This document shows, in pieces, positions 16,483 to 25,598 of a DNA stretch of 64,000 nt. Below the pieces are notes generated by a model. It saw only the letters and a program-made list of their open reading frames with translations. It did no database searches and was not told where the DNA came from. The position numbers and the translations under genes are program-made. Where the stretch lies: the NCBI RefSeq assembly GCF_017086405.1, contig NZ_CP070973.1, positions 5,550,739-5,614,738 of the forward strand, in the 5' to 3' direction. This DNA comes from Mycobacterium gordonae (GTDB lineage Bacteria > Actinomycetota > Actinomycetes > Mycobacteriales > Mycobacteriaceae). Position 1 is the first letter of the stretch. Each line of letters begins with the position of its first letter.

Positions 16483-18582
16483 CTAGAGGTCCCCGCCGAT
16501 TTCACCACCGACGCCGACACCGACGGTGCCTCCGATCGTGCCAGTGCCGGTGAGTACGCCCGTCAACGTCGCGTTGATGTTGGCGAGCAGGCTCGGCAAC
16601 CCGCCGGTGAGGGTCACCTGGATCGGCGACAAGAGACTGCTCAGCACCGCCGCGTCGAACAGCCACTTCTGCTCGAACGCGCCCAGTAAGCCACCGGCGG
16701 TGACGCCGCCGAACACGTCTCCCGGAGCGCTGACCAGCAAGCTGCCGGTCAGGTCGACGGCCGGGGCGCCCAGCAGGGCGTTGACGACTCCCTGCGGTGT
16801 GCCGACCAGCAGCAGGTTCAGCCCGTTGAAGGCGTTGTTCACCGCCCCGTTGAGAGCGCCGCCCGTCCCGAAGACCATTGTCTGGAACAACTGCTCGTTG
16901 GCGACCAGGTTGGCGTTGAATGCCAACTGGCTGTCCACCAAACCCTGCAAACTGGCCGGCGTGAGGTTCAGCTGTGTCAGCAACGACGTGTCGAGACCTG
17001 GTATGCCGCCCAGCGCCGCATTCAGCGAAAGCAGTTGGTGGGCAACACCGGTCAGACCTCCACCGATCGGGAATCCGGGCGCCTCCAGCGCGCCGTTGAC
17101 GATCAAGCTACTCGTCAGGCCCGCGGCCGGCGCGCCCACCACAGCGTTGACCAATTGCTCACCGGTACCCACCAGCAAGTTCCCCGCGTTGACGGCGTAG
17201 CCAAGAGGTCCGGCCAGCGCCGGTGCGCCGAACAGCGCGATCTCGTTGGCGACAAGTGCCTCGTTGAAAGCGATTTCGTTGCTGACCAGACCGCCCAAGA
17301 TGCCGCTCTGCAATTCCTCGAAGCCAGCCAACCCCGTCGTCGGCAGCGCCGCCACCGCGTTCACCAACGCGTTCAAGCCCGCCGTATCGCCGTTGACTGC
17401 GCCGCTCAGTGCCGCACTGACCTGACCGCCCAGCGCCGGCAGGCTGACGTTCAGGTTGGCCAGTCCGGCACTGAGGTTGCTCGCCAGGGTGGCGCCGGCC
17501 TCGGTGAACGCGGCGAAGTTGGGCACTGCGAAGTTGAAGTTCGGCAGCGCGAAGTTGAAGTTCGGCAGCGCGAAGTTCCCCGACAAGGCGCCGTTCAGTG
17601 CGGTGCTGAGCTGAGCGCCGAGTCCCGAGAACCCGCCGGTCAGATTGGCAACCAGCCCAGGCAGATTCGCGGCGAACCCACCCGTCAGCGCCGGCAGGGT
17701 CACCTCGAAACTCGGCAGCCCGGCCAAGGCAGCGCTGATGTCGGCCGCGAATCTGCCACCGGTCTGAGCCAACCCGGCCAGGCTGGAACTCAGGCTGGTC
17801 GTAAGCATGCCGCCGGTCTGAGCCAGACTCGCAAGGCCGCCATTCACGTTGGCCGCGAACGCATTACCCAGAGCGGCGAAGTCCGGCAGCCCGCCACTGA
17901 GATTGCCGGACAGGGCAGCGTTCAGTTGTGCGCCGAGGCCGGAGAGCCCGCCGCTGAAGGCACCGGTGAGCAGGCCGGGCCCGAAGTTGGCGTCGAGGGC
18001 GCTGTCGATGACCAGGCTGGTATTGAAGTTGGCCGGAACCTGTGCTCCGAGAAGCAGATTGACGGCCTGCTGTCCCCCACCGACAAGTGAGTTGGCGAAG
18101 TTCAGACCGACGTCGGCAGCATTGGACAGTGCGTTGCCGCCACCCAACAAGGCCTGCCGCAGCGCCACCTCGGCGCCCACCAGCGACTGGTTGAACGACA
18201 CCTCGGCATTGACCACATTGGCGGTGAAGCCCGCCCACGCCTGGCCAAACCCTTCGAGCGACAACGACGGCGCCGCCAGCCCATTGACCAACGCTTGCAC
18301 GGTATTTGCTTCAGCCGCCGCGTAGGCACCGGCACCCGCCGTCACGGCCTGCACGAAACGTTCGTAGGACGCCGCGACCTGCGCGCTGACCTGTTGATAC
18401 CCCGCGGCATTCTCCGAGAACAGCGCGGCTATCTGCACTGACACTTCGTCGGCGGCCGCGGCTAGCACGCCCGTGGTTGACGCAGCCGCTGCCGCATTGG
18501 CGGCGCCCAGCGCCGACCCGATACCGGACAGATCTGCGCCGAACGCCGACATTATTTGTGGCTCGACAAAGACAAATGACAT
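16483..18582 (-). CDS. Long PE-family protein with degenerate internal repeats
   Basis: A 699-residue protein with an N-terminal PE domain (MSFVFVEPQIMSAFGADLSG, VLAAAADEVSVQIAALFSE, FVQAVTAGAGAYAAAEA). The rest has repeats of two kinds: short Asn/Phe/Leu units (ALPNFNFALPNFNFAVPNF near residue 345; LSGNLSGGLPDF) and longer modules of about 110 residues built around LVGTGEQLVNAVVGAP and SLIVNGALEAPGF. It is not a Gly-Gly-Ala PGRS protein. Such proteins are exported to the cell envelope by ESX-5 in related species. It ends in a glycine-rich IGGTVGVGVGGEIGG. Direct DNA repeats at about 17520-17580 could allow copy-number change. Confidence 0.87.
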   Translation of the reverse strand: MSFVFVEPQIMSAFGADLSGIGSALGAANAAAAASTTGVLAAAADEVSVQIAALFSENAAGYQQVSAQVAASYERFVQAVTAGAGAYAAAEANTVQALVNGLAAPSLSLEGFGQAWAGFTANVVNAEVSFNQSLVGAEVALRQALLGGGNALSNAADVGLNFANSLVGGGQQAVNLLLGAQVPANFNTSLVIDSALDANFGPGLLTGAFSGGLSGLGAQLNAALSGNLSGGLPDFAALGNAFAANVNGGLASLAQTGGMLTTSLSSSLAGLAQTGGRFAADISAALAGLPSFEVTLPALTGGFAANLPGLVANLTGGFSGLGAQLSTALNGALSGNFALPNFNFALPNFNFAVPNFAAFTEAGATLASNLSAGLANLNVSLPALGGQVSAALSGAVNGDTAGLNALVNAVAALPTTGLAGFEELQSGILGGLVSNEIAFNEALVANEIALFGAPALAGPLGYAVNAGNLLVGTGEQLVNAVVGAPAAGLTSSLIVNGALEAPGFPIGGGLTGVAHQLLSLNAALGGIPGLDTSLLTQLNLTPASLQGLVDSQLAFNANLVANEQLFQTMVFGTGGALNGAVNNAFNGLNLLLVGTPQGVVNALLGAPAVDLTGSLLVSAPGDVFGGVTAGGLLGAFEQKWLFDAAVLSSLLSPIQVTLTGGLPSLLANINATLTGVLTGTGTIGGTVGVGVGGEIGGDL

Positions 18583-18808
18583 GGACCGACCCCTGACCGC
18601 AGTGATTGCTGGCTTACCCCGGCCCGATCAGGTGCCCTCTACCCCCGACCGAAGCGTATCGCGGGGGTTGACCGGAGCGTGCGATTTCTAAACGTGGATT
18701 TTTGTAACAATTTGTCGCAGTCCCAATTGGTGGGTCCGCACGAAGCCCCGCGGCATGCTCGCAGTTTCGGGAAGATGACCAAATGATTTGGATCGCATGA
18801 AATTCGGG

Positions 18809-20736
18809 CTATTGCCCGACTTTGACCCACTGCCCGGCGTCGCCGACGATGCCGACCGGGACCGCGCCGGTCAGGCTGACGTTCTGCACACTGGGGCCGG
18901 CTCCCACGATGGTGGTGTCCTGCAGGATCGGTAGCACCGTCGCCATGTTCCACAGCCGTGGCTCCACCGCGGTGATCACGTCATTGATGTTCTTGGATCC
19001 GTTGAGGGCGGCGTCGATGTTCGATTCGATACTGCGGTCGCAGATTCCAGTCAGGTTCGACGGTGCTTTCACCAGGGCACCCGGCTCGGGCTGGCGGCTG
19101 GGGGTCGTCGGGGCCGACGTGGTGTCCGGTGCTGCCTGCGTCGTGGCACCGGAGGGCGACGGGGATGTCGCCGCGGTTGTCGTCGGGTAATGGAAGTATT
19201 CGGGGCGGGCACCTCGGTCGCCTGCAATGCGGGGCACCCGAACCGGGAAGCCAAGGAAGTGGCCAGGTTTCCGCCCGCCTGATGCCAACCCACCAACGCG
19301 TCCACCTGGTGGTTGTTCAGCGCGTCGCGGTACAGCGTCACCGGGTCCAGCGCCAGCACGCTGGCGGCGATACCGACGTTCCGCAGCTGGTCAGCGGCGG
19401 TATTCGCGACCGCAACCGACGTCGGGTCGTTCACCGCCACCCCGATCACCAGCGATAACTGCTTGCCGTCCTTGCTGATTCGGCCGCGGATGACTTCCGG
19501 CGGTCCGGTGCTCACCGGCGCCGTCGAAGTGGGCGCCGTCGAAACCGATGTGCTGGTTTCGATTTGAAAGCCGGCGGCCTCCAGAAGTCCCATCGCCGCC
19601 ATCGTGCTCATGGCCGGCGGTGCGGTCGGCACATATCCCGGATCACTGGGCGAACGAATCTGCGCCTGGGCCAGGGTGACGGTGTTGTCACTGCCGGCTC
19701 CCACCGCGGCGAGCAGGTCGACGTCGACCAACCCCAGGATCGCCTTGCGGACCTGGGAATCGGCCAGCTTGGGCTCGTTCGCCCGTAGCGTCAACTGCAT
19801 GACCCGGGGGGTCACGATGCGGGCGGTCCGGACATCGGGGATCGCGGACAGCTGGGCGAAGGCTGCCGACCCGCCGTGCACCTGGGCCACCTGGGTGTCG
19901 CCGTTGCGCACCGAATCGGCCAGGGCGGCCGGGGCGCCGGCCCGCCGGAACTGGATCAACGCCGGCTTGGCGGGCGGTCCCCAGTATCGGTCGTTGCGGG
20001 CGATCAGGATCTCGTCGCGTTGCGGGTCGATGTTCTCCACCCGGAACTGCCCACCGGTGACCGGCAATGCCCGCGCCAGGCCGGAGGCGAACCCACCCGG
20101 CACGTCTTTGACGATGTGCGCGGGCAGCAGGTTGTTGAACAACTCCCGCCACGCCGGGTAGGGCTGCGCGAAGGTGACGACAGCCTGTTTGCCGCCTTCG
20201 AGCGACTGCACAGCAGTAATGAGGTCATAGCCGGCCGGGTCCACCACCCCGGGCTGACTGACCATCTGCCGCCACAGATACCAGAAGTCGTCCGCGGCGA
20301 TCGGCGCGTTGTCCGTCCACTGGGCTTCGGGCCGGATCTTGTAGGTCACCGTGAACGGGTTCTCGCTCGTCACGTCGGCCGCCACCAGCAGTGTCGGGTC
20401 CATCTCCCACCGCGAACCCGTCGAGGAGTTGGGATCGGGCACCGGACGGAAAGCACTGGGTAGCACCAGGGCGCTGATCGCCGCGTTCACCGGGGACAGG
20501 TCCGAGAGCAGGTGCGGGTTGAACCCCGCACCGATCGAGTCGATACCCATGATGATCTGGGTGGGGTGCTGCGGCGGTGGCGGCGCGTTGTGCGGGGTGT
20601 CGGTGCTCTGTGGCGCCGGCGGCGGACTCACCGTGCATCCCGACAACACCAGGCCGATAGCCGCCACCAACACGCCGATCGCCACCAGGACGTGGCGGGC
20701 TCGGTGCAGCACGCCAATCAGGGTATCGAGGCGCAC
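18809..20736 (-). pseudogene. lpqW: lpqW lipoprotein gene, apparent single-base frameshift
   Basis: LpqW is a substrate-binding-protein-like lipoprotein that steers intermediates between PIM and LM/LAM synthesis. The GTG at 20736 gives a lipoprotein signal (GLVLSGC lipobox) and about 520 residues of a solute-binding protein 5 fold. That frame then drifts into a Pro/Arg-rich tail ending at 19069. The rest of the protein (NLTGICDRSIESNIDAALNG to GDAGQWVKVGQ) sits in another frame ending at 18809. The join lies in a Thr/Pro/Ala-rich linker at about 19150-19215. One missing base explains it, and the joined length, about 640 residues, matches LpqW. It starts 5 bases after typA. Confidence 0.85.
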
Positions 20737-20741
20737 GCGGC

Positions 20742-22631
20742 CTACCCGCGAGCCTTGGCGCGCGAGCGGCTGCGGGCGCGCGAGGTGGCGTCCAGCTCGA
20801 CCTTGCGGACCCGCACGATCTCGGGAGTCACCTCGACGCATTCGTCCTGGGCGCAGAACTCCATCGCCTGTTCCAGGTCCAGCTCGAGCGGCTTGGCCAG
20901 GGTCTCGATGACGTCGGCGGTCGACGACCGCATGTTGGTGAGCTTCTTTTCCCGGGTGACGTTGACATCGAGATCCTCGGCCCGCGGATTGATCCCGACG
21001 ACCATGCCCTCGTAGGTGTCCTGGCCGGGTTCGACGAAGAACTGGCCTCGGTCGGCGAGTTGGATCAGCGCGAACGGCGTGATGGCGCCGGCGCGGTCGG
21101 ACACCAGCGAACCGGTGTGCCGGGCGCGGATCTCACCGGCCCATGGCCGGTAGCCGTCGAACACGGCGTTGGCGATGCCGGTCCCGCGCGTCAGGGTGAG
21201 GAAGTCGGTGCGGAAACCGATCAGGCCGCGGCTGGGGACGATGAAGTCCATCCGGACCCATCCGGCAGCGTGGTTGGTCATCTCCTCCATGCGACCCTTG
21301 CGGGCGGCCATCAGTTGCGTGATGGCGCCAACGAATTCCTCGGGGCAGTCGATGGTCATCGCCTCGAACGGCTCATGCAGTTTGCCGTCGATGGTTCTGG
21401 TGACCACCTGCGGCTTGCCGACCGTGAGCTCGAATCCCTCCCGTCGCATCGTCTCGACCAACACGGCCAGCGCGAGCTCGCCGCGGCCCTGGACCTCCCA
21501 CGCGTCGGGCCGGCCGATGTCGACGACCCGGATCGAGACGTTGCCGACCAACTCCGCGTCCAGCCGGTTGCGGACCATGCGCGCGGTCAGCTTGTGGCCG
21601 GACACCTTGCCGGCCAGCGGCGAGGTGTTGGTGCCGATGGTCACCGAAATGGCCGGCTCGTCGACGTGGATACGCGGCAGCGCATGGGCGTGGTCGGGAT
21701 CGGCCAGTGTGTCGCCGATCATGATCTCGGGCAACCCCGCGACCGCCACGATGTCCCCCGCCGCCGCCTCCTGCGTCGGACTGCGCTCCACGCCCTCGGT
21801 GGCCAGCAATTCGGTGATCTTGGCGTTGGTGATGACGGGCACTCCGTCCACCTCACGCATCCACGCCACCTGCTGGCCCTTGCGCAGCTTGCCGTTGTAG
21901 ATGCGGATCAGGGCCAGCCGGCCCAGGAAGGCCGATGCGTCGAGGTTGGTGACCAGCGCCTGCAGCGGCGCCTCCGGGTCTCCCAGAGGTGCCGGAATGT
22001 GCTCCATCAGCACCTCGAACAGCGGGTCGAGGTTGTCGCCGGCGGGCACCTCACCGTCGGCGGGTTGCTCGGTGCTGGCGATGCCCGCCCGCCCGGAGGC
22101 ATACAGCGTCGGCAGGCCCAACGCATGCTCGGCCGCGGCGGCCGCTTCCGGGTCGAGGTCGGAGGCGACGTCGAGCAGCAGATCGTGGCTGGCGTCGACC
22201 ACCTCGCCGATCCGGGCGTCCGGCCGGTCGGTCTTGTTGACGACGAGGATCACCGGCAGATGCGCCTGCAGCGCCTTGCGCAGCACGAAGCGGGTCTGCG
22301 GCAGCGGGCCCTCCGAGGCGTCGACCAGCAGAAGCACCCCGTCCACCATGGACAGGCCGCGTTCCACCTCGCCACCGAAGTCGGCGTGACCGGGCGTGTC
22401 GATGACATTGATCACCGTCAGCGTTCCGTCCGCGTTGTGACGGTGCACGGCCGTGTTCTTGGCCAGGATGGTGATGCCTTTTTCCTTCTCCAGGTCACCG
22501 CTGTCCATGATGCGTTCCTGGGTGTCGTCACCACGGTGGGTCAGCGCACCGGATTGTCGCAGCATCGCGTCGACCAGGGTTGTTTTGCCGTGGTCGACGT
22601 GGGCGACGATGGCGACATTGCGGAATGGCAC
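20742..22631 (-). CDS. typA: Translational GTPase TypA/BipA
   Basis: A 629-residue ribosome-associated GTPase. The G1 loop AHVDHGKTTL lies at residues 9-18, the switch region GITILAKNTAV follows, then DTPGHADFGGEVERGL and NKTDRPDAR. Domain II, domain V (AVLVETMRREGFELTVGKPQ) and the BipA C-terminal domain (GRMEEMTNH, RGLIGFRTDFL) are all present. It acts in 50S assembly and stress adaptation. The GTG at 22631 is chosen because VPFRNVAIVAHVDHG matches the family start. It leads an operon with lpqW. Confidence 0.95.
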   Translation of the reverse strand: MPFRNVAIVAHVDHGKTTLVDAMLRQSGALTHRGDDTQERIMDSGDLEKEKGITILAKNTAVHRHNADGTLTVINVIDTPGHADFGGEVERGLSMVDGVLLLVDASEGPLPQTRFVLRKALQAHLPVILVVNKTDRPDARIGEVVDASHDLLLDVASDLDPEAAAAAEHALGLPTLYASGRAGIASTEQPADGEVPAGDNLDPLFEVLMEHIPAPLGDPEAPLQALVTNLDASAFLGRLALIRIYNGKLRKGQQVAWMREVDGVPVITNAKITELLATEGVERSPTQEAAAGDIVAVAGLPEIMIGDTLADPDHAHALPRIHVDEPAISVTIGTNTSPLAGKVSGHKLTARMVRNRLDAELVGNVSIRVVDIGRPDAWEVQGRGELALAVLVETMRREGFELTVGKPQVVTRTIDGKLHEPFEAMTIDCPEEFVGAITQLMAARKGRMEEMTNHAAGWVRMDFIVPSRGLIGFRTDFLTLTRGTGIANAVFDGYRPWAGEIRARHTGSLVSDRAGAITPFALIQLADRGQFFVEPGQDTYEGMVVGINPRAEDLDVNVTREKKLTNMRSSTADVIETLAKPLELDLEQAMEFCAQDECVEVTPEIVRVRKVELDATSRARSRSRAKARG

Positions 22632-22709
22632 GTCGGTGATTGTGGCAGCGGGGGACCCCCGATAGCGAACTGGCGGCGAATTGGCCAGCTCACGACGTCT
22701 GTGCCTGAG

Positions 22710-22715
22710 TAACAT
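22710..22715 (+). promoter_or_regulatory. Predicted -10 element of the kinase gene (leaderless)
   Basis: TAACAT fits TAnnnT and ends seven bases before the ATG at 22723. No ribosome site is present. The divergent typA start lies 91 bases away. Confidence 0.45.
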
Positions 22716-22722
22716 CCCCGCT

Positions 22723-24819
22723 ATGGACGAGGTGGCGTTCGGGCGCTACCGGCTGATCGAGTTGATCGGCGAAGGCGGCATGGGCCAGGTGTTCCGGGCG
22801 AATGACACCGTCATCGGCCGCGAGGTGGCGATCAAGGTGCTGCCGCCGGAAATGGCCGGTTTGCCCGGTTACCGGGAGAGATTCCGCCGCGAGGCGCAGA
22901 TCGCGGCCCGGCTGACCGAGCCGCACATCGTCCCGATCCACGACACCGGCGAGATCGACGGCCGCCTCTACCTGGTGATGCCGGTGATCGAGGGCGTGGA
23001 CGTGCAGACACTGCTGGCGCGGCAGGGCCCGATGGACCCGGCGCGGGCGGTGCGGGTGATCCAGCAGTTGGCTGCGGCACTCAGCGTCGCCCACCGCAAC
23101 CGGCTGGTGCACCGCGACGTCAAGCCGTCCAACGCGCTGTTGACCGCTGACGAGCATGTGTACCTGATCGATTTCGGCATCGCGCACGACGCCTCGGCCA
23201 CCCGGATGACCCAGACCGGCATGATGGTCGGCACCTTCGCCTACATGGCGCCCGAGCGATTTCTGGCCGGATCCGTCGATGCCCGCGCCGACGTCTACGC
23301 GCTGGCTTGCGTGCTGCACGAATGCCTCACCGGTGCGAGGCCCTTCCCCGGCGACAGCATGGAGCAGCAGATCGCCGGACACCTGACCATGGATCCGCCG
23401 AAACCCAGCAAGCTCAACCCCGCCGTTCCCAGCGCGTTGGACCACGTCATCGCCCGCGGGATGGCCAAACAGCCCAACGAGCGGTATCAGACCGCCGGGG
23501 AGCTCGCCGCCGCCGCTCACGACGCGATCAGCGGTTCTCCCCCGACACCGCGACCACCGGCGCCCCCGGCGCCCCCGTCGCCCGTCAGGCCGGTTGCCCC
23601 GACCATGCCCGGCACCCAACAGCATGCCAACCTGCCCACGCAGCAAGCCGTCACCCTCGTTGCGCCTGCCGAGTCCCGACCGACCATCGGCGCAAGCAGG
23701 CTGGGGTGTGCGCTGGCCGGTGTCGCCTTGCTGTCGCTGGCAGCCACGTACCTGCTCGTTCCATGGCGGAGTGGCTCGTGGCAACTGATCCGCTACCTCG
23801 TGCCGAGCGTGCTGATGTGGCTGAGCTTTCTCGGCCTGATCCCAGGCCTTGTATTGCTGGCGAAGGGCCGCGGTCGCGCCTTTCCCGATCGGACGATCGT
23901 GGGTACCGCTCTGGTCACCACCGGTGTTGGGACCGCGTTGTGCCGCGTCCTCTTCCCCGGCGACCTGGTCGCCGTGAGCGCTGGACTGGGCGTCATCGGG
24001 TCAGTGCTGTTGGTCGGCGCCCTGTTCCCCGCCCCCACCCGCTCACTTGCCCGCGCCTACGTGATGTGTGGTTCCGCTGTCTTGGCTCTGGGCTTTTTCG
24101 ACTTGGCCGAGGCGCCCCTCAAAGGGGTGAACTTGCATGCGATGGCACTGTTCTCAGGTGTCGCGATGGGCCTGGTCGTGACGACTGCCGGCGGCCTGGC
24201 GAGTCAGTGGCTTCGGCGACAGGCACCGCAACGGCCTGCCGAGCGTGCGCCCGCCACCGGGGCTCTCGCTGCTGCACTGATCGGTGTCTCCGCGCTCGCC
24301 TTGGCAGTCGCTGCCCTCATTGCGCCGTGGCGCGGCCACTTCAAGCTGAGTTACTACCTGCGGGACGGGTACACCTATTCGAGCATTCTGGTCTGGATGC
24401 TGCTGCTGGGCGTGATCCCGGGAGTCGCGTTGCTGCTGGCCGGACGGGGGCGGAGGTACGCCGACCTGACCGTCGCAGGCTGGGGATTACTCGTGCTGGC
24501 ACCCGCTCCGCTCCTGCTTCATTGGACAGTCGTGGTGCCGCCGACGGTGGCTCTGCTGCTGGCCTTGGTCGGCTCGCTGCTGTTGGCAATTCCCGCCTAT
24601 GTTTACCCTGGCCGGGCGCTGGCCCGCACTTGTATGTCTTGTGCCACAGTTATTTTGGCCTTAAGCCTGATCGGCTGGACCGGTTACATCGGCCATTGGA
24701 CGAACTTCGATGCGCTGAACTACCAGATCGCCAGTGGTGTCGGCGCCCTGTTGCTCCTCGCCGGCGCCTTCGCACACGTGCTCGCCCGGCGGGTCGGCAC
24801 CGCTGCGCCGAAACGCTGA
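22723..24819 (+). CDS. Ser/Thr protein kinase with polytopic membrane C-terminus
   Basis: A 698-residue protein. Residues 8-270 are a complete Hanks-type kinase: glycine loop GEGGMGQVF, VAIK with Lys38, HRDVKPSN with catalytic Asp132, DFG at 150-152, MAPE at 175-178. The activation loop holds several Thr (SATRMTQTGMMVGT). A Pro-rich linker leads to a C-terminal half with about ten hydrophobic helices in two related blocks of four or five (each begins near VPWRSG/APWRGH and holds IPGLVLLAKGRGR / IPGVALLLAGRGR). There is no PASTA, NHL or other extracellular sensor, unlike most mycobacterial kinases. It sits where M. tuberculosis has narGHJI. Target unknown. Confidence 0.9.
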   Translation: MDEVAFGRYRLIELIGEGGMGQVFRANDTVIGREVAIKVLPPEMAGLPGYRERFRREAQIAARLTEPHIVPIHDTGEIDGRLYLVMPVIEGVDVQTLLARQGPMDPARAVRVIQQLAAALSVAHRNRLVHRDVKPSNALLTADEHVYLIDFGIAHDASATRMTQTGMMVGTFAYMAPERFLAGSVDARADVYALACVLHECLTGARPFPGDSMEQQIAGHLTMDPPKPSKLNPAVPSALDHVIARGMAKQPNERYQTAGELAAAAHDAISGSPPTPRPPAPPAPPSPVRPVAPTMPGTQQHANLPTQQAVTLVAPAESRPTIGASRLGCALAGVALLSLAATYLLVPWRSGSWQLIRYLVPSVLMWLSFLGLIPGLVLLAKGRGRAFPDRTIVGTALVTTGVGTALCRVLFPGDLVAVSAGLGVIGSVLLVGALFPAPTRSLARAYVMCGSAVLALGFFDLAEAPLKGVNLHAMALFSGVAMGLVVTTAGGLASQWLRRQAPQRPAERAPATGALAAALIGVSALALAVAALIAPWRGHFKLSYYLRDGYTYSSILVWMLLLGVIPGVALLLAGRGRRYADLTVAGWGLLVLAPAPLLLHWTVVVPPTVALLLALVGSLLLAIPAYVYPGRALARTCMSCATVILALSLIGWTGYIGHWTNFDALNYQIASGVGALLLLAGAFAHVLARRVGTAAPKR

Positions 24820-24823
24820 CCGG

Positions 24824-25210
24824 TCAGCTCAGCGCCAACAACAGGTCCGGCAGCCACTTGCGATCGGCCGGCACCCAATTCACGTCGGTGAGTTCTGCCG
24901 GGGCGACCCAGCGCAGCGCCTGGTGATCACGTGGGTGTGGTTCTCCGCGTGACAACTCGACACGGTAGGCGCGCAGCGTCAGCGTGTCGTTCAGCGTGAT
25001 GTCCTCACCTAGGCGTTCACCGACCCTGACCTCCACTCCCAACTCCTCGGCCAGCTCGCGGGCCAGCGCCTCGGGCTCGGTCTCCCCGTCGGCGACCTTG
25101 CCGCCGGGCAGCTCCCACAAGCCGGCAAGGTCGGGCGGCCGGCTGCGCTGCGCCACCAATACCGACGACCGGCTTATGATGGCGCCCGCGACGACGATCT
25201 GGGTCGGCAT
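24824..25210 (-). CDS. mutT2: NUDIX hydrolase MutT2
   Basis: A 128-residue NUDIX protein starting at the ATG at 25210 (MPTQIVVAGAII). The Nudix box is GGKVADGETEPEALARELAEELG, within the GX5EX7REUXEEXGU rule. MutT2 removes oxidised or CTP-type nucleotides from the pool. It is convergent with the kinase gene (4 bases apart) and divergent from phhB with only 27 bases between start codons. Equivalent of Rv1160. Confidence 0.92.
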   Translation of the reverse strand: MPTQIVVAGAIISRSSVLVAQRSRPPDLAGLWELPGGKVADGETEPEALARELAEELGVEVRVGERLGEDITLNDTLTLRAYRVELSRGEPHPRDHQALRWVAPAELTDVNWVPADRKWLPDLLLALS

Positions 25211-25217
25211 GGCCAGT

Positions 25218-25231
25218 GACGGTATACCGTC
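25218..25231. promoter_or_regulatory. Palindromic bidirectional promoter of mutT2 and phhB
   Basis: GACGGTATACCGTC is a perfect 14-base palindrome. It contains TACCGT on each strand. The plus-strand copy (25225-25230) ends seven bases before the phhB ATG; the minus-strand copy (25219-25224) ends eight bases before the mutT2 ATG. One symmetric site could therefore serve as the -10 element for both genes, both leaderless. It could also be an operator. Confidence 0.5.
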
Positions 25232-25237
25232 GGTGTC

Positions 25238-25534
25238 ATGGCTGTTCTCACCGATGAGCAAGTAGACGCCGCACTGCCCGAACTGGACGGCTGGGAACGC
25301 GCCGATGGTGCGTTACGCCGCTCCATCAAATTCCCGTCATTCTTGGCCGGTATCGACGCCGTGCGCCGGGTGGGTGAGCGAGCGGAAGCCAAAGACCATC
25401 ACCCCGACATCGACATCCGTTGGCGGACAGTTACTTTCGCGTTGGTCACGCATTCCGAGGGCGGGATCACACCGAAAGACGTCGACATGGCGCGCGACAT
25501 CAACGGCATCGTCGGGGACGCCTCGTCCGCGTAG
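25238..25534 (+). CDS. phhB: 4a-hydroxytetrahydrobiopterin dehydratase (pterin-4a-carbinolamine dehydratase)
   Basis: A 98-residue PCD/DCoH protein. The family motif AEAKDHHPDIDIRW has the paired His residues of the active site, followed by VTFALVTHSEGGIT. It dehydrates 4a-hydroxytetrahydropterin; in bacteria without an aromatic hydroxylase neighbour its role is unclear and may relate to pterin or molybdopterin metabolism. It matches Rv1159A by position. Convergent with pimE. Confidence 0.93.
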   Translation: MAVLTDEQVDAALPELDGWERADGALRRSIKFPSFLAGIDAVRRVGERAEAKDHHPDIDIRWRTVTFALVTHSEGGITPKDVDMARDINGIVGDASSA

Positions 25535-25598
25535 TCGAGCCGGTCGGCCTCGACTCGCCTCGCCGGGCAGCACGCCGCGCGGCGGTCGATGCCGAGCG

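Noticed and set aside
16483..18582. PE_PGRS protein
   Set aside because: The C-terminal part lacks Gly-Gly-Ala/Asn repeats; it has Leu/Asn/Phe-rich and GTGEQ-type modules instead.
21060..22712. A 550-codon plus-strand frame
   Set aside because: It is antisense to typA and shows only shadow composition (Arg/Gln/His/Asp/Val).
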